Shown: in pieces, positions 63,691 through 64,000 of the stretch | How positions within the stretch are numbered: the stretch's first letter is position 1 | Layout: every line of letters begins with the position of its first letter | Assembly: GCA_030374805.1 (NCBI GenBank) | Contig: JARGSG010000213.1 | Coordinates: forward strand, 1 to 64,000 | Source: Gracilaria gracilis | Taxonomy: Eukaryota > Rhodophyta > Florideophyceae > Gracilariales > Gracilariaceae | Direction: 5' to 3' | Length of the DNA stretch: 64,000 nt | Position numbers and translations under genes: made by a program | The notes under the pieces: generated by a model | Databases searched by the model: none | What the model saw: only the letters and a program-made list of their open reading frames with translations | What the model was told of the DNA's origin: nothing

Positions 63691-64000
63691 CTCCACAACG
63701 CACACAAACACAAACACACGCGCTGGCGCGGGCGCGCGGGGCGCGCAATTACAGCGCGCGCGTCACGGCGCGGTGCGTTTTTTTGTTTTTTCTTCATTCC
63801 ACTCGGCGCGCCGCGCAATGCAGCGTTTTACCCGCTTCCGCTGTGCCTAAAAGCCAGGGGCGTATTTCTGACTGACTAAATGGGGGTACCCCAAAGTCAC
63901 TAGTCATTAGTTTATTACGGCAGTCAGTCAGATTTAGTCATGATCTAGTCATCAAGTATATCACAAAAACTGTAGCGCATTTGGCACCATTGGGAGCATC
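63691..64000. other. Right edge, nothing recognised
   Basis: CA-rich then mixed sequence. GACTGACTAAAT near 63870 is mirrored by ATTTAGTCA near 63932. No gene seen. Confidence 0.35.

Noticed and set aside
1-64000. Stop-codon reassignment (TAA/TAG read as Gln) as a genome-wide code
   Set aside because: Intact long genes here end at TAA, TAG or TGA where homology ends, stops inside frames are rare compared with CAA/CAG, and TGA also occurs in frame. Nonsense mutation is simpler.

Overview
This is nuclear DNA of a eukaryote. Its genes are mostly intronless and closely spaced, and they belong to eukaryote-only families: ZNHIT1/SWC6, class I histone deacetylase, ERCC1, DNA polymerase alpha subunit B, CAF-1 large subunit, WDR44 and NRAMP. 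Intron poverty, about 50% GC and the transposon mix (Copia, Harbinger, hAT, MULE, piggyBac, Tc1) would fit a multicellular red alga, but this placement is inference only. Most of the window is nested mobile DNA and broken genes. Only one clearly intact host gene was found (ZNHIT1-like, 5801-6376).

Layout. 0-5.2 kb: a very long acidic reading frame on the minus strand with in-frame stops and eight W-x-x-W modules. 5.8-6.4 kb: ZNHIT1-like gene. 8.4-10.9 kb: frameshifted ERCC1 and class I HDAC pseudogenes, tail to tail. 11.0-13.5 kb: intact hAT transposase. 14.1-18.3 kb: two pieces (delta, alpha) of a large unclassified repeat that carries a secreted-protein gene, cut off by a Tc1-like relic. 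19.8-25.2 kb: a Harbinger transposase next to fragments of PEPC, WDR44 and CAF-1. 26.1-26.7 kb: SANT-like pseudogene. 27.2-37.3 kb: another copy (beta) of the large repeat, split by a piggyBac-like element and a complete Copia element; both insertions are proven by the empty site in copy alpha. 37.3-47.0 kb: a 9.8-kb Harbinger element with 48-bp terminal inverted repeats that holds a SAP-domain ORF, a full-length POLA2 frame with five stops, an unknown gene joined in frame to an NRAMP tail, and an intact transposase. 47.0-53.2 kb: a MULE with about 250-bp terminal inverted repeats, a Ulp1-like protease and a MITE inside its transposase. 53.7-57.7 kb: a decayed Copia element. 59.5-60.3 kb: palindromes and tandem repeats. 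60.3-63.3 kb: copy gamma of the large repeat with a second intact secreted-protein gene.

Three things stand out. First, the large repeat encodes homologous secreted proteins facing each other at its two ends, with an octapeptide tract whose copy number differs between copies; I do not recognise this family. Second, a Harbinger element with clear ends contains host gene fragments, two of them joined in the same orientation into a chimera; the second Harbinger locus has a mirror-image arrangement. Third, many long frames here are broken by point stop codons with few or no indels. I read this as pseudogenisation, but it needs a direct test.
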